Assembly: GCF_014874065.1 (NCBI RefSeq)
Contig: NZ_JADBEE010000001.1
Coordinates: 1,302,001 to 1,366,000, forward strand
From: Nesterenkonia halotolerans
GTDB taxonomy: Bacteria; Actinomycetota; Actinomycetes; Actinomycetales; Micrococcaceae
Reading direction: 5' to 3'
Length of the DNA: 64,000 bases
Below are positions 1-8,573 of the stretch, in pieces. The notes under the pieces are model-generated. The model was given only the letters and a program-made list of their open reading frames with translations, made no database searches and had not been told where the DNA came from. Made by a program: the position numbers and the translations under genes. The stretch's first letter is position 1, and each line of letters opens with the position of its first letter.

Positions 1-196
1 CCGGGTCCAAGGCAGTGATCGCTTGCTCGAGCTGCTCCCCGCTGTGGGCATAGTCCACCGGCAGTAGACGAGATGCCACCGTGTAGTCACCGATGGTTCG
101 TCCCTCTAGTTCCTCAATGATGAGCTGGGTCGGGTTGGACGAGTAGTTCAGGAACGGCTCGAAGCCGGTCAGTAGCAAAGTACGCACGGTTCTCAT
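1..196 (-). CDS. pcp: Pyroglutamyl-peptidase I, N-terminal part (runs off the window)
   Basis: The reading frame starts at ATG 196 on the minus strand and stays open to base 1, giving the first 65 residues. It begins MRTVRTLLLTGFEPFLNYSS, which matches the conserved N-terminus of pyrrolidone-carboxylate peptidase (TGFEPF...NPS/T). Further on it has a RLLPVDY segment typical of the same family. The enzyme removes N-terminal pyroglutamate from peptides in the cytoplasm; its Cys-His-Glu catalytic residues would lie in the part outside the window. A purine-rich Shine-Dalgarno sequence (AAGAGGA) sits directly before the ATG. The start and family are clear; whether the gene is intact cannot be judged from here. 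Confidence 0.8.
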   Translation of the reverse strand, partial: MRTVRTLLLTGFEPFLNYSSNPTQLIIEELEGRTIGDYTVASRLLPVDYAHSGEQLEQAITALDP

Positions 197-368
197 TCCT
201 CTTATGCCTCGATGCTGAGACTGAGACGATGATGCCCCGCCGGTGGCTAGGACACTGACGGGGCATCACCTATTCAGAGATCCCCAATGAGGTAGGGACA
301 TCGGTGGGACGCAGGGGGCATACCTCACCGACCGGTCGATCATAGGTGCTCCAGGCCACATGACGAAA

Positions 369-397
369 CCCCGCCGACCTGATGCGAATCGGCGGGG
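369..397 (-). terminator. Terminator-like hairpin with T-rich tail on the minus strand
   Basis: CCCCGCCGA (369-377) pairs perfectly with TCGGCGGGG (389-397) around an 11-base loop. On the minus strand the stem is followed by TTTCGTCA, so it looks like an intrinsic terminator reading leftward. The 12-base loop-side sequence ACCTGATGCGAA recurs at 433-444. It lies just upstream of the pyroglutamyl-peptidase gene, so it could insulate or attenuate it. Confidence 0.55.
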
Positions 398-502
398 CTC
401 CTGCTCATTGATGTTCCCTTGTCAAGGAACGGACCTGATGCGAAAGGACAAGAACCAGGTCGTGGCTCCTACGATAGGTCATCGGATCGAAAAGGTGTTG
501 GA

Positions 503-538
503 CCGGCCTGGCTTTCCGGGGGGGGGACACCAGGCCGG
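503..538. terminator. Hairpin with a homopolymer run in its loop
   Basis: CCGGCCTGG (503-511) pairs with CCAGGCCGG (530-538). The loop carries nine consecutive G on the plus strand, nine C on the minus strand. On the minus strand the stem is followed by TCCAACACCTTTTCG, a weak T-rich tail. A C-run in a hairpin loop recalls the actinobacterial 6C RNA, but only one such hairpin is seen, so the 6C identity is not supported. Confidence 0.4.
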
Positions 539-575
539 CAAGGATCATCGTCTCAGGAGGGACGGACACGAACAA

Positions 576-609
576 GGCCCCGCCGACCGGTAGGTGGATC
601 GACGGGGCC
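576..609 (-). terminator. Terminator-like hairpin on the minus strand
   Basis: GGCCCCGCCGA (576-586) pairs, with one mismatch, with TCGACGGGGCC (599-609). Read on the minus strand the stem is followed by TTGTTCGTG. It is the first of three terminator-like hairpins met by leftward transcription between the SDR gene and the pyroglutamyl-peptidase gene. Confidence 0.55.
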
Positions 610-930
610 TCATACACGTTCTAACACCCATGTGCAGGAGAAGGAACAACCCTGCACACAATCCTCACCCTACGAGTGATCTCCGGGGTAGCGAAAACCA
701 GACAGACAGGAACCGGGTACAAGGCGGGAGACCCGTCGCGCGGCACGAGCTGATGGCCGCTAATGCGTCCGGCGGTAATGGGGCCTGTGGTTGCGTCCGC
801 TCCTCACTCCACCCCTTGCCGGTTAGCAGAGGGTCTTGTCTGGTTCAGCGGTGACCGCAAAGGGACGGTCTATCGGTCACTTGAGCAGGTGCGGTGGAGT
901 CCCCCTTCCCGCTGTTCAGTAGCAAGAGCG
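610..930. other. Gene-free stretch, possible structured RNA upstream of the terminators
   Basis: No reading frame here has protein-like composition, and I recognise no tRNA, rRNA or known RNA family. The stretch is GC-rich with short inverted segments, for example GCGGGAGACCCGT near 723-735. It is followed on the minus strand by three successive terminator-like hairpins. That arrangement would fit a non-coding RNA or leader transcribed leftward, but no conserved core motif is visible to name it. Confidence 0.25.
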
Positions 931-932
931 GT

Positions 933-1718
933 TTAGACGAGCTCGGGACGACGGATGCTCTCTGCCCCGCCATCAATGAAAATTATTTGCCCGGTGACGT
1001 GCGTGTTTTCCTCACTCGCCAGCCAGGAAAGCAACGCAGCAGGAGCAGCAGGCGGGGCAGCAGGACCATTGAGCGGGGACGGCGCCCCCTCATCCAGAGC
1101 CGCGCGACCTTCCTCACTTTCAAGCGCAGCAAGGGTCATCGGAGTCTCAATCACACCAGGAGCAATCGCGTTGAGCGCGATTCCCGCACCGGCCCACTCT
1201 GCAGTCTTCGCGTGCTCACGAACCCACTGCGAGATCGCCAGCTTCGTGGTCGTGTAGATCGGGCTGCTCCCGGCAGCGTTGGTCTCGGTGCCGATGCGAG
1301 TCGCCTCTTTCAAAGCCGCTGCCTCATCATTGGCGCGTAGTTGCCTCAGTAGACCCTCGTCAGTCTCTTCAAGAGCGGCAAGTGAGGCCACCACGACGGC
1401 CCGCGGTGCGGCGGACTTTTCCAAGAGCGGCCGAAGGCCTTCTAGAGTCGCGACAGCGCCGAAATAGTTCACCCCGACCGTCACCGGGCTTGCGGCGACT
1501 AGACCCGCCACGGCAATCACTCCGTCGACGGTTCCGCCGGTGCGTTCTTGTACCTGTGTGACCAGGGCGGTGCGGCCTTCTTGGGTGCTGAGGTCTGCGG
1601 TGACGTCGGCGTCGCGGAGATCGACCCCGATGACGTCATGGCCTTGATCACGGAGTCGTTTGGTAGTGGCTTTCCCGATTCCTGAGGCGGATCCGGTGAC
1701 AACATAGGTCCTGCTCAT
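933..1718 (-). CDS. SDR-family NAD(P)-dependent oxidoreductase
   Basis: A classical short-chain dehydrogenase of 261 residues. The nucleotide-binding motif TGSASGIG is at residues 8-15, and the catalytic Tyr and Lys are in YTTTK near residue 155. The C-terminal VTGQIIFIDGG segment is typical of the family. The N-terminal third and the acidic DADVTADLS cofactor region resemble 3-alpha-hydroxysteroid dehydrogenase/carbonyl reductases, so a ketone or steroid-like substrate is possible but unproven. A good Shine-Dalgarno (AAGGAGA) precedes ATG 1718. It lies 75 bases downstream of a TetR gene on the same strand, so the two are probably co-transcribed or the TetR protein regulates it. Confidence 0.85.
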   Translation of the reverse strand: MSRTYVVTGSASGIGKATTKRLRDQGHDVIGVDLRDADVTADLSTQEGRTALVTQVQERTGGTVDGVIAVAGLVAASPVTVGVNYFGAVATLEGLRPLLEKSAAPRAVVVASLAALEETDEGLLRQLRANDEAAALKEATRIGTETNAAGSSPIYTTTKLAISQWVREHAKTAEWAGAGIALNAIAPGVIETPMTLAALESEEGRAALDEGAPSPLNGPAAPPAAPAALLSWLASEENTHVTGQIIFIDGGAESIRRPELV

Positions 1719-1793
1719 GGTGTTCTCCTTATCTTCCTTGGTGAACGCACCTGCTGGCGCGTGGTCCTCGTCCTGGTGGGCGAAAAGTGATTC

Positions 1794-2399
1794 TCAGCTC
1801 GACTCTGTGAGCCAGGGCGGCATCGCCGATACAAGACGATCTGCGAGTACGTGATGATCGGATCCCCAGTCGTGTCCCTCGTCGCGAAGCCACGTCGTCA
1901 AGACGGCGAGAACACCGCCTGCGACGAAGCGAGCCGCATCACCTGGATCGAGGTCCGCCGGCAAAATAGGTGGGTCCACAGCGATGACGGCCAAAACTTG
2001 GTCTGCGTACGCCTCGATGACTGTTTCGTGAACTCGTGATGTGAGTTTCCAGTCGAGTGATGCTCGGTAAAATGGTCGCCGCCCAGCGATGTGCTGAACC
2101 AACCGCCGCGAGGAGGCTTGGGCGAGGTCGCGTCTAGTGGCTCGGTTGTTTTGACGAGCAGTGATGTCCTCGTGCCCGATGTCGCGAAAAGCATCGACGA
2201 GCATCGACACCGCTAGGGCGTCCAAGTCCGCGAATTGGGCGTAGAAAGACGTGCGACTGACTCCCGCCTCGGTCGCGATCGCGTTGACTGTGATCTCAGC
2301 GCCATCGACAGTCACGAGCCGTCGAACGGCCGCATAGATGGCCGCACGAGTGCGCGCGGGCCGAGGATCAACCACTCGGGTGTTGGAGGTCACAGACAT
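1794..2399 (-). CDS. TetR/AcrR-family transcriptional regulator
   Basis: A 201-residue protein. The N-terminal helix-turn-helix spans residues about 14-60 (ARTRAAIYAAVRRLV ... VNAIATEAGVSRTSFYAQF), the classic TetR pattern ending in the S-FY-F recognition helix. The remainder is a helical ligand/dimerisation domain without a recognisable ligand class. It precedes an SDR oxidoreductase on the same strand, a common repressor-enzyme pairing in which the enzyme modifies or detoxifies the inducer. The ATG at 2399 immediately precedes MSVTSNTRVVDPRPART, a sensible short tail before the HTH. Confidence 0.85.
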   Translation of the reverse strand: MSVTSNTRVVDPRPARTRAAIYAAVRRLVTVDGAEITVNAIATEAGVSRTSFYAQFADLDALAVSMLVDAFRDIGHEDITARQNNRATRRDLAQASSRRLVQHIAGRRPFYRASLDWKLTSRVHETVIEAYADQVLAVIAVDPPILPADLDPGDAARFVAGGVLAVLTTWLRDEGHDWGSDHHVLADRLVSAMPPWLTESS

Positions 2400-2417
2400 G
2401 CGGACACTCTACTCTTT

Positions 2418-2432
2418 CTGAACACCTGTCAG
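2418..2432. promoter_or_regulatory. Candidate TetR operator, imperfect inverted repeat
   Basis: CTGAACACCTGTCAG lies 19 bases upstream of the TetR start. It has CTGA/TCAG arms and an inner ACA/TGT pair, an imperfect dyad where an autorepressor would bind. There is only one copy and the symmetry is weak, so this is a suggestion only. Confidence 0.25.
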
Positions 2433-2526
2433 TAAAGCTACGGCAGGAAGCCGTCAAAGTGCACGCAAGCCGATCCCTCAGCGTACAGATGAGGTTGTCA
2501 GATGAGGCACGGGGGCGGTGATTCAG

Positions 2527-3249
2527 CTAGAGGTGTCTCAGGTAGCGCTCGGGCGAAGCGAGGAAAGCTTGCCAGCTCGTGACCAGGTCGAGATCCCCCC
2601 ACTGTCGAGGACGCAGACCCCAACTGCCCACTTCGAGGATCTGAGCATTTGGCAAGGCAGCCAGTAGCGGTGAGTGCGTCGAAAGGATCACCTGGGAATC
2701 CCCCGCCGCCACGCGTTCTTTCAACACGCTGAGCAACGCCAGGCAACCAGAGAAGGACAGTGCTGATTCTGGCTCATCGAGGACCCACAGACCCGAACCG
2801 CGAAATCGATCACCCACGAGTTCGAGGAACGATTCGCCGTGCGACATCTCGTGAAAAGGAACGTCCGCCCGGCTCGTGCTGGGGTTCAACTCGAGGTAGG
2901 TATAGAAGCTATGCATGGTTTCGGCTCTGAGGAAGTATCCGCGTCGGGTAGCGCCGGCGTTGCGGACCACGTGGAGGTGATCCGCGAGTACCGACTCTGT
3001 AGAACGCGTGGTGTGCTGGGCTCCGGTCGAGCCTCCCTCGGCAGAGAGCCCGTAGGCTAACGCGATTGCCTCGATGATGGTCGACTTACCGGACCCGTTC
3101 TCACCCACCAGAACCGTAGCTAAGCCAAGATCCAGTCCGTGATCAAGGATCGTCGCAACAGGCGCCAAAGTCGCCGGCCAACTCTGCCGATCAAGTGTGT
3201 TGGACGGATTCTCGGTGAGTCTTCGGATGGGGAACCGTTCGAAGGCCAT
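2527..3249 (-). CDS. AAA/ABC-type ATPase, COG3910-like, unknown function
   Basis: A stand-alone ABC-fold ATPase of 240 residues from the chosen start at ATG 3249 (MAFERFPI). Walker A is GENGSGKST near residue 48. An MSHGES signature replaces the usual LSGGQ, and Walker B is LWVLDEPESALS. An H-loop follows in ILSTHSPLLAA. The signature and length match small predicted ATPases related to RecF/SMC-like and OLD proteins rather than transporters; no membrane partner is adjacent. An upstream in-frame start at 3342 would add 31 residues of poor composition and is less likely. Its cellular role is unknown, with DNA repair or defence possible. Confidence 0.8.
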   Translation of the reverse strand: MAFERFPIRRLTENPSNTLDRQSWPATLAPVATILDHGLDLGLATVLVGENGSGKSTIIEAIALAYGLSAEGGSTGAQHTTRSTESVLADHLHVVRNAGATRRGYFLRAETMHSFYTYLELNPSTSRADVPFHEMSHGESFLELVGDRFRGSGLWVLDEPESALSFSGCLALLSVLKERVAAGDSQVILSTHSPLLAALPNAQILEVGSWGLRPRQWGDLDLVTSWQAFLASPERYLRHL

Positions 3250-3332
3250 GCGGCCAGTGTGCCAGCCACAGCACTGAACTGGGCCCCGCAAGGGGATGGT
3301 TATGCGGTCACCTGACCTACTAACCTTGCCCC

Positions 3333-3422
3333 ATGGATTCAACAGCGCTCATGGTCATCATCATCAGTGTCGCGGGTATGGCTATGGTGATCGCCTCTAT
3401 GTCGTACCAACGACGCAAGTAG
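3333..3422 (+). CDS. Possible 29-residue single-pass membrane peptide
   Basis: ATG 3333 opens a 29-codon frame ending at TAG 3420-3422. The product is a hydrophobic segment (LMVIIISVAGMAMVIASM) followed by the positive tail SYQRRK, like a small N-out transmembrane peptide. It is divergent from the ATPase gene. There is no strong Shine-Dalgarno and no known family, so it may be spurious. The topology-like charge pattern is the only positive evidence. Confidence 0.35.
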   Translation: MDSTALMVIIISVAGMAMVIASMSYQRRK

Positions 3423-3494
3423 TCCCTTGATGAGGGACCCTGACAGTGCACTTCTCATCGCGATCGAGCGTAGGCGCTAAAGATCCGCGTTCAT

Positions 3495-3704
3495 TCAGCG
3501 GTGATTCGACTGGACCAAAGGGGCTCGGGCGGCATCACGGAAGTACAACACAACCCCTGCGACGAAGAATGCGATGCCAGCTGTGGCTCCGAGAACGCCA
3601 AGCGTGCCGAGAAGAATCGATCCAGTTGCGCCAAGCAGCGCAGAAAGACCGAAAATGAGCAGGGCCATACCTACAGATCCGTATGTAGCGGCTTTAGCTC
3701 TCAT
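3495..3704 (-). CDS. Small two-helix membrane protein, hypothetical
   Basis: A 69-residue product with two hydrophobic segments (about residues 10-30 and 33-54) and a positively charged C-terminal tail (YFRDAARAPLVQSNHR). The composition is rich in Gly, Ala and Leu, as in small actinobacterial membrane proteins of the DUF-type whose role is unknown. It sits alone between a GNAT gene on the same strand and a possible small peptide gene. The ATG at 3704 has only a weak ribosome site. Confidence 0.55.
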   Translation of the reverse strand: MRAKAATYGSVGMALLIFGLSALLGATGSILLGTLGVLGATAGIAFFVAGVVLYFRDAARAPLVQSNHR

Positions 3705-3760
3705 AGCTTCAGCCTAAATGATGCTGCTCCTGGACCAGCAGGAAGACCGGGAACGGTCCC

Positions 3761-4294
3761 TTACCGCGCGGCATGCACTGCGCTGGAACGAGACGGCAAA
3801 CGCGTGTCAATCCAGAACCGAAGCTCACCCTCCTCGTTAACTCCATCCGCGACTCCCCCGCACCGATCAACAACAGTGAGCGACGCGGCGTTATCCGGCG
3901 CGACAGTAAGTAATGCGTGGCGGATATCGAGAGCTGCGCACCGGCCCAGTGCTTCCCGCAGCATTCGAGTTGCGTAGCCTTGCCGTTGCCACGGGTAAAC
4001 AACGTGGTATCCGATATGGCCGCCGCCTTCGTCTTCACTCAGCTCATGCCGAATGACGAGAGATCCTATGTAGTACTCGTTTGAGGTGTACCAAAAGAGT
4101 TCTGACGGTACGCCCCATCTCTCCCGGACGCCTACTCTTTTGGCTACGAAGGCATCGAAGTCGCGACTGGCTGCGGTCAACCACGAAGTATCCGAATCCC
4201 GGTGCAACATGTCGGCCTGTTCGCCGATGAGGTAAGAGGTCCTCACCGAAACGGACGGCTGGCACAGCGTAGGCGGAACTGGTAGCTCAATCAT
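3761..4294 (-). CDS. GNAT-family N-acetyltransferase
   Basis: From ATG 4294 (MIELPVPPTL) the protein is 177 residues, normal for a GNAT. The acetyl-CoA loop is in HIGYHVVYPWQRQGYATRML, carrying the Q/R-x-x-G-x-A signature (RQGYAT). It is followed by the LLTVAPDNAASLTVVDRCG motif typical of RimJ/RimL-like and ribosomal or small-molecule acetyltransferases. The open frame extends back to 4405. However, that extension crosses a GTGCCCG/CGGGCAC inverted repeat at 4328-4357 and looks non-coding, so the shorter form is preferred. The substrate cannot be told. Confidence 0.8.
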   Translation of the reverse strand: MIELPVPPTLCQPSVSVRTSYLIGEQADMLHRDSDTSWLTAASRDFDAFVAKRVGVRERWGVPSELFWYTSNEYYIGSLVIRHELSEDEGGGHIGYHVVYPWQRQGYATRMLREALGRCAALDIRHALLTVAPDNAASLTVVDRCGGVADGVNEEGELRFWIDTRLPSRSSAVHAAR

Positions 4295-4463
4295 GGAGCT
4301 AAACGCTACCCGGAACGTCGTTGCGGGGTGCCCGTAAGCCGGTCGTTCACCGGGCACTCCCGCACCCCAAAACCACTTCATATAGATACTGGGCTGACGG
4401 TGCACGTATACCCCGCCCGATTAAAGGCCCGGTGAAGGCCCCTTATCTGCAACACTGGGATCC

Positions 4464-5045
4464 GTGACTGAACTGAAGATCGGATACGCCCGGGTTTCGA
4501 CTACCGGGCAGGACCTCACCGCCCAACGCGAAGGACTCATCGCCCTCGGCGTGGACGCCGATCAGGTCTATGTCGATCACGGACTCACCGGCACCAACCG
4601 AACCCGACCCGGGCTCCGAGAGGCTCTCGCCGCTGTCCGCTCAGGAGACACCCTCGTCGTGACAAAACTCGACCGCCTCGCACGATCTCTCCCCGATGCG
4701 CGCAACATCGCCGATGAACTCACCACCAAAGGGGTGACGCTGAGCATAGGGGGCAGCCTCTACGACCCCAACGACGCAGTGGGTCGACTGCTCTTCAACG
4801 TCCTCGGCATGGTGGCCGAGTTTGAAGCCGACCTCATTCGAGCGCGAACTCGAGAAGGAATGGCCATCGCCAAATCGAAAGGGCGGCTCCGCGGCAAGCA
4901 ACCCAAGCTATCCCCCTCGAAACGCAAGCATCTCCTGTCCACTCACAAGGCTGGGACTCATACACAGACCGAATTGGCCGAGCTCTTCGACGTCTCTCGC
5001 GCGACGATCTACAGGGAACTTCAACGTGCCTACCCAGAGCCGTGA
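4464..5045 (+). CDS. Serine recombinase, resolvase/invertase family
   Basis: A 193-residue small serine recombinase starting at GTG 4464. The catalytic serine is in YARVSTTGQDL (Ser about residue 12). Further motifs are the LDRLARS Arg pair near residue 70 and EFEADLIRARTREGM on the long E helix. A C-terminal Hin-type helix-turn-helix (THTQTELAELFDVSRATIYREL) binds the crossover site. Such enzymes resolve Tn3-like cointegrates or invert DNA segments. No transposase, terminal repeat or phage gene is recognisable nearby, so it is either a solitary remnant of a mobile element or a chromosomal recombinase with distant sites. Confidence 0.9.
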   Translation: MTELKIGYARVSTTGQDLTAQREGLIALGVDADQVYVDHGLTGTNRTRPGLREALAAVRSGDTLVVTKLDRLARSLPDARNIADELTTKGVTLSIGGSLYDPNDAVGRLLFNVLGMVAEFEADLIRARTREGMAIAKSKGRLRGKQPKLSPSKRKHLLSTHKAGTHTQTELAELFDVSRATIYRELQRAYPEP

Positions 5046-5178
5046 CACCGTCACATGCCTTCGTCGAAAACACCGCCCTCTCTCTTGAGTTTCCCTTCGA
5101 CCCGGACCGTGCTTCGAAATAGTGACTCGCGGAACGAGATGATGGCAGAAAGCGCCGCACCAACAAGCGAGGGCCCCC

Positions 5179-5886
5179 GTGAACCCAGTTAGACCCCACA
5201 GTCCCGACCATGAAGAGCGAGGAGCACGACATATCGCTCGAACCGCCATCCGGTTCCTCGCAGCCATGGGGGTCTTCGCCGCTGTCACTGCGACTTTCTT
5301 TGACACGGCGTCTCGGAGCGCGATCAACCCGTTCAACTTCTTTGGCTTCTTCACCATGCAGAGCAACATCCTCTTAGCTGCATTACTCCTGATCACCGCA
5401 GCACAAGAACTCACCAGGCGAAGTCGCCGCCCATCATGGATAGTCCCTGCCCGTGCCGCTGCCACGACCTACATGCTGATCGTGGGAATCGTGTACAACA
5501 CTCTCCTCGATGGACTCGCTGGCGGTGTGGATCTCGGATGGGCGAACGCCGTCCTCCACATCGTCTTCCCGCTTTACGCACTGGCCGACTGGATTCTCTT
5601 CAACGACCGTTACCAACTGCCCATGCAACTGGTGTGGCTGATGCTGATATACCCACTGACCTGGTGTGCCGTGGTCCTCATCCGAGGAGCTACCGATGGC
5701 TGGGTCCCCTACCCATTCCTAGACCCCGCCACTGGGTACGTCTCCGTCACCACCTATGTTGTCGCGATTGCCACCACGATCGCTGTATTCGGCATGTTCG
5801 TGATCTGGATAAGCCGGTTCCACCGTCCTCTGCGGAGACCACAGCGGACCACCAGGGATGGCACAAGCGACCGCGGGCATCTCTAA
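5179..5886 (+). CDS. Pr6Pr-family integral membrane protein
   Basis: A 235-residue protein with about six hydrophobic helices. The features match the Pr6Pr/FAR-17a-related family: a conserved [11 protein letters not shown] in the second helix region and VYNTLLDGL. Others are [15 protein letters not shown] and the WVPYPFLDP motif before the last helix. Function is unknown in bacteria; eukaryotic relatives hydrolyse hydroxy-fatty-acid esters, which is only a distant hint. It begins at GTG 5179. The stop overlaps the convergent surface-protein stop by four bases (5883-5886), leaving no room for a terminator. Confidence 0.7.
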   Translation: MNPVRPHSPDHEERGARHIARTAIRFLAAMGVFAAVTATFFDTASRSAINPFNFFGFFTMQSNILLAALLLITAAQELTRRSRRPSWIVPARAAATTYMLIVGIVYNTLLDGLAGGVDLGWANAVLHIVFPLYALADWILFNDRYQLPMQLVWLMLIYPLTWCAVVLIRGATDGWVPYPFLDPATGYVSVTTYVVAIATTIAVFGMFVIWISRFHRPLRRPQRTTRDGTSDRGHL

Positions 5887-7934
5887 TACGACGACTGGCG
5901 ACGGATCCAGGTCACAGTCAAAACACCGACGCTTATCAGGACAACCCCCAAGATCACAGGCGCCAAGGCGCTGCTTCCCGTGCGGGCAAGAGGCGACGCG
6001 CTGGCGTCTTGACTCCCCTGCGCCGTTTCAGGGCCGATTGATGAGTCAGGACTCTCAGCGGACCCAGCCTCTGAATCTTCCTCCGAGGCGACACTTCCCA
6101 GCCCACCAACCGCGCTCGATGCAGAACTGGGTTCATGAGCAGGGATCTTGGCCGGATCTAACGAAGGTTCAGGACTCGGCTCCGGCTCTGGTTCAGGACT
6201 CGGCTCCGGCTCTGGTTCAGGACTCGGCTCCGGCTCTGGTTCAGGACTCGGCTCCGGCTCTGGTTCAGGACTCGGCTCCGGCTCTGGTTCAGGACTCGGC
6301 TCCGGCTCTGGTTCAGGACTCGGCTCCGGCTCTGGTTCAGGACTCGGCTCCGGCTCTGGTTCAGGACTCGGCTCCGGCTCTGGTTCAGGACTCGGCTCCG
6401 GCTCTGGTTCAGGACTCGGCTCCGGCTCTGGTTCAGGACTCGGCTCCGGCTCTGGTTCAGGACTCGGCTCCGGCTCTGGTTCAGGACTCGGCTCCGGCTC
6501 TGGTTCAGGACTCGGCTCCGGCTCTGGTTCAGGACTCGGCTCCGGCTCTGGTTCAGGACTCGGCTCCGGCTCTGGTTCAGGACTCGGCTCCGGCTCTGGT
6601 TCAGGACTCGGCTCCGGCTCTGGTTCAGGACTCGGCTCCGGCTCTGGTTCAGGACTCGGCTCCGGCTCGACGGTAGCAGCCGAGGCCACGAAATTCTCCA
6701 GCCTCACTCGTTGTCCCGGCTCACTGAGCACCACTTCGGCTTGCCCGGGCTCGACTGCGACGAGATCCTCATCGACCTCGACCGAGACCGTCCACTCCCC
6801 TAAGGGAAGTTCCTCGAAGGAGTACTCCCCCTCTTCATCGGTCAGCACCTCAATGTCGTCCCCCTGGCCCTGGGCAAGGACCTCAATTTCTTCCACGGCA
6901 ACGTCATCGGAGACCACGGCCCCTTCTATCGCGGCAGTCTCGTCGGGTACACCAAGGACAAAATCGCGCACTTGCGCGTCATCCTCGGTCAGGTCTACCG
7001 GGAATGAATCGGTTCCTGCCTGAGCCAACCCAGCCGGCACTTCCACAGACACCGTGAACCCATCGGAGGCCACCACTTCAGGGAATGAATAGGTCCCGTC
7101 CTCGGCAGTCTGTGTCGAGCTCAGTTCCTGGCCGCTGTCGTTGGTGAGATTCACCGTTGCACCGGGAACCGGGCTGTCGTCTTCCAGCACAACGCTCCCA
7201 GTCACAGATCGAGACAAACTCGTCACCCAGGTTTGATAGACCGGGAACCCGGCGCGTCGAGTGAAGGTGAAAGTCAGTGACTCAAGCTGTGCGGTGGGTT
7301 GAAACCAGGCGGCGGCGCCGGAGGTATCGGCGGCTGCTTCGTTGCCTGTCAGGGTCCTGGTGGCGGGGTCCCAGGAAGGGGCGTCCGTCGCGGAACCCTG
7401 GGAACTACAGGGGCCAGCGGCTTCGGGAACGCAGTAGTTGAAACCACCCTGGAAACCCAACTGATCGGCCCCCGCTGCTTCCCCGTCGGCTGTGACGGCG
7501 TTGATCGTGACTTCATCAGCATCGATGTCCCCCAGCACAAACGCCCACCCATTCGCGGGGGTCGGGTAATCGAAGGAGTACGTGGTCGTGGAGGGCGCTG
7601 TTGCGTTATCGGCGTTTGGACGCAGGTTCAGATATTGCTGACCTCGGCTGGAGCCGTACACCTCCCCGACTGGAGTGCCCGCACCTAGCCACGTGCTCGC
7701 CCCACTGATGACTCCAGTGCCGCTGCCTGACCGCGAATCAGTAGCAACATCCGCGGAGGGGAAACCAATCGCGTTGGTTTCTACTGTCGTGGTGTAGGCC
7801 CGGGCCTCACCTTCGAATGGGCCCCACTGGCCCCACTGGGTCTCGGTCACTGCAGAGGCTGGGGTAGCCAGGCTGAACAACATCAGCGCGGCAAGGGCAG
7901 AGCCGGCAGCTCTGAGTACCTGGGGCTTTTTCAC
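5883..7934 (-). CDS. Secreted cell-wall-anchored protein with Pro-Ser-Glu repeat stalk
   Basis: A 683-residue surface protein. An N-terminal signal peptide ([20 protein letters not shown]..., cleavage near ATPASA, residue 28) leads into a roughly 200-residue globular part. Two carboxypeptidase-regulatory/Cna-B-like Ig domains follow ([19 protein letters not shown]... and [15 protein letters not shown]...). About 165 residues of perfect PSPEPEPE repeat then form a rigid, acidic wall-spanning stalk. The C-terminus has a sorting signal: LARTGS, a hydrophobic helix, then [13 protein letters not shown] fits the LAxTG pattern of actinobacterial class E sortases. Start is GTG 7934 with an upstream AGGATG. 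It is probably an adhesin or display protein. Confidence 0.85.
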   Translation of the reverse strand: MKKPQVLRAAGSALAALMLFSLATPASAVTETQWGQWGPFEGEARAYTTTVETNAIGFPSADVATDSRSGSGTGVISGASTWLGAGTPVGEVYGSSRGQQYLNLRPNADNATAPSTTTYSFDYPTPANGWAFVLGDIDADEVTINAVTADGEAAGADQLGFQGGFNYCVPEAAGPCSSQGSATDAPSWDPATRTLTGNEAAADTSGAAAWFQPTAQLESLTFTFTRRAGFPVYQTWVTSLSRSVTGSVVLEDDSPVPGATVNLTNDSGQELSSTQTAEDGTYSFPEVVASDGFTVSVEVPAGLAQAGTDSFPVDLTEDDAQVRDFVLGVPDETAAIEGAVVSDDVAVEEIEVLAQGQGDDIEVLTDEEGEYSFEELPLGEWTVSVEVDEDLVAVEPGQAEVVLSEPGQRVRLENFVASAATVEPEPSPEPEPEPSPEPEPEPSPEPEPEPSPEPEPEPSPEPEPEPSPEPEPEPSPEPEPEPSPEPEPEPSPEPEPEPSPEPEPEPSPEPEPEPSPEPEPEPSPEPEPEPSPEPEPEPSPEPEPEPSPEPEPEPSPEPEPEPSPEPEPEPSPEPEPEPSPEPEPEPSPEPSLDPAKIPAHEPSSASSAVGGLGSVASEEDSEAGSAESPDSSIGPETAQGSQDASASPLARTGSSALAPVILGVVLISVGVLTVTWIRRQSSY
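6167..6667. repeat. Tandem array of a 24-bp unit, about 21 copies
   Basis: The unit GGTTCAGGACTCGGCTCC plus GGCTCT is repeated with no visible variation from about 6167 to 6667. It encodes the PSPEPEPE stalk of the surface protein on the minus strand. It also stays open in several other frames, producing spurious GLGSGSGS and VQDSAPAL reading frames. Perfect identity implies recent expansion by slippage or unequal recombination, so copy number probably varies between isolates and may be misassembled by short reads. Confidence 0.95.
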
Positions 7935-8039
7935 AAACGCATCCTAAAGCGATAGAAGAAGCAGAACGAGAGACTCGGCTTCCGAAAGATCCATGAGCCG
8001 ATCGCGCTACTCCCGAAGCTCCAGACGTGGCCTGTTCTT

Positions 8040-8573
8040 CTAGCCTTCCTTACCCCACACGAAGTTCTTGGCTTTGCCGAGGAAGGTCTTGTTCTTCTCC
8101 TCCAAGTCCTCGATCCTCGCGAGCGTTTCTGATTCGGCTAGACGTTCCGCTTCGACTGCGGCGGCGAAGGCAGCCGGGTTGACCACTTCGGTCTGCACCC
8201 GGAGTTGGTCAAGGATCTGCTTCAACACCACGACGTGGGGGTCCTCTTCTTCGACTGGCCCGCCGAACTTGCGGATACGAGCCTCGATCATCTTGTTCAT
8301 GGGGAAGATAATGACGAAGTAGATCGCGGCAGCAATGAGCAGGAAGTTCACCACTTGGGTGAGGAGCACACCAAACTGAAGAAGGTTCCCGTTGTAGTTC
8401 ACGACCGCGAAACTGTCAAAGTCTGGGAACCCGATCAGGCCAGAGATAAACGGCATCAGCACGTTCTCGACCATCGCGTTCACGACTGCCCCGAAAGCGG
8501 CCCCCAGAACCACCGCGACCGCGAGATCAACGACGTTGCCCTTCATAAGGAAATCTTTAAACCCCATAAGCAT
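8040..8573 (-). CDS. mscL: Large-conductance mechanosensitive channel MscL
   Basis: A 177-residue homopentameric channel subunit that opens under membrane tension to release solutes during hypo-osmotic shock. The conserved N-terminus GFKDFLMKGNVVDLAVAVVLGAAFG is present with the first transmembrane pore helix. The second helix VNFLLIAAAIYFVIIFPMNKM follows a short periplasmic loop. The C-terminal tail is about 40 residues longer than in E. coli and ends in a charged coiled-coil-like bundle (EAERLAESETLARIEDLEEKNK). Start ATG 8573 (MLMGFKDF) or ATG 8567 (MGFKDF) are both possible. It lies on the same strand as the surface protein downstream. Confidence 0.95.
   Translation of the reverse strand: MLMGFKDFLMKGNVVDLAVAVVLGAAFGAVVNAMVENVLMPFISGLIGFPDFDSFAVVNYNGNLLQFGVLLTQVVNFLLIAAAIYFVIIFPMNKMIEARIRKFGGPVEEEDPHVVVLKQILDQLRVQTEVVNPAAFAAAVEAERLAESETLARIEDLEEKNKTFLGKAKNFVWGKEG

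Noticed and set aside
503..538. Possible 6C RNA because of a nine-C loop
   Set aside because: 6C RNA has two C-loop hairpins; only one is present here and other homopolymer runs occur at 8843-8850 and 19848-19857.
3250..3342. Upstream extension of the ATPase gene to 3342
   Set aside because: The extra 31 residues have no family resemblance and ATG 3249 gives a normal-length protein; the longer frame also overlaps the divergent promoter region.
5858..7023. Plus-strand frames with VQDSAPAL and GLGSGSGS repeats
   Set aside because: They are frame shadows of the 24-bp repeat array; the minus-strand frame has signal peptide, Ig-like domains and sorting signal.
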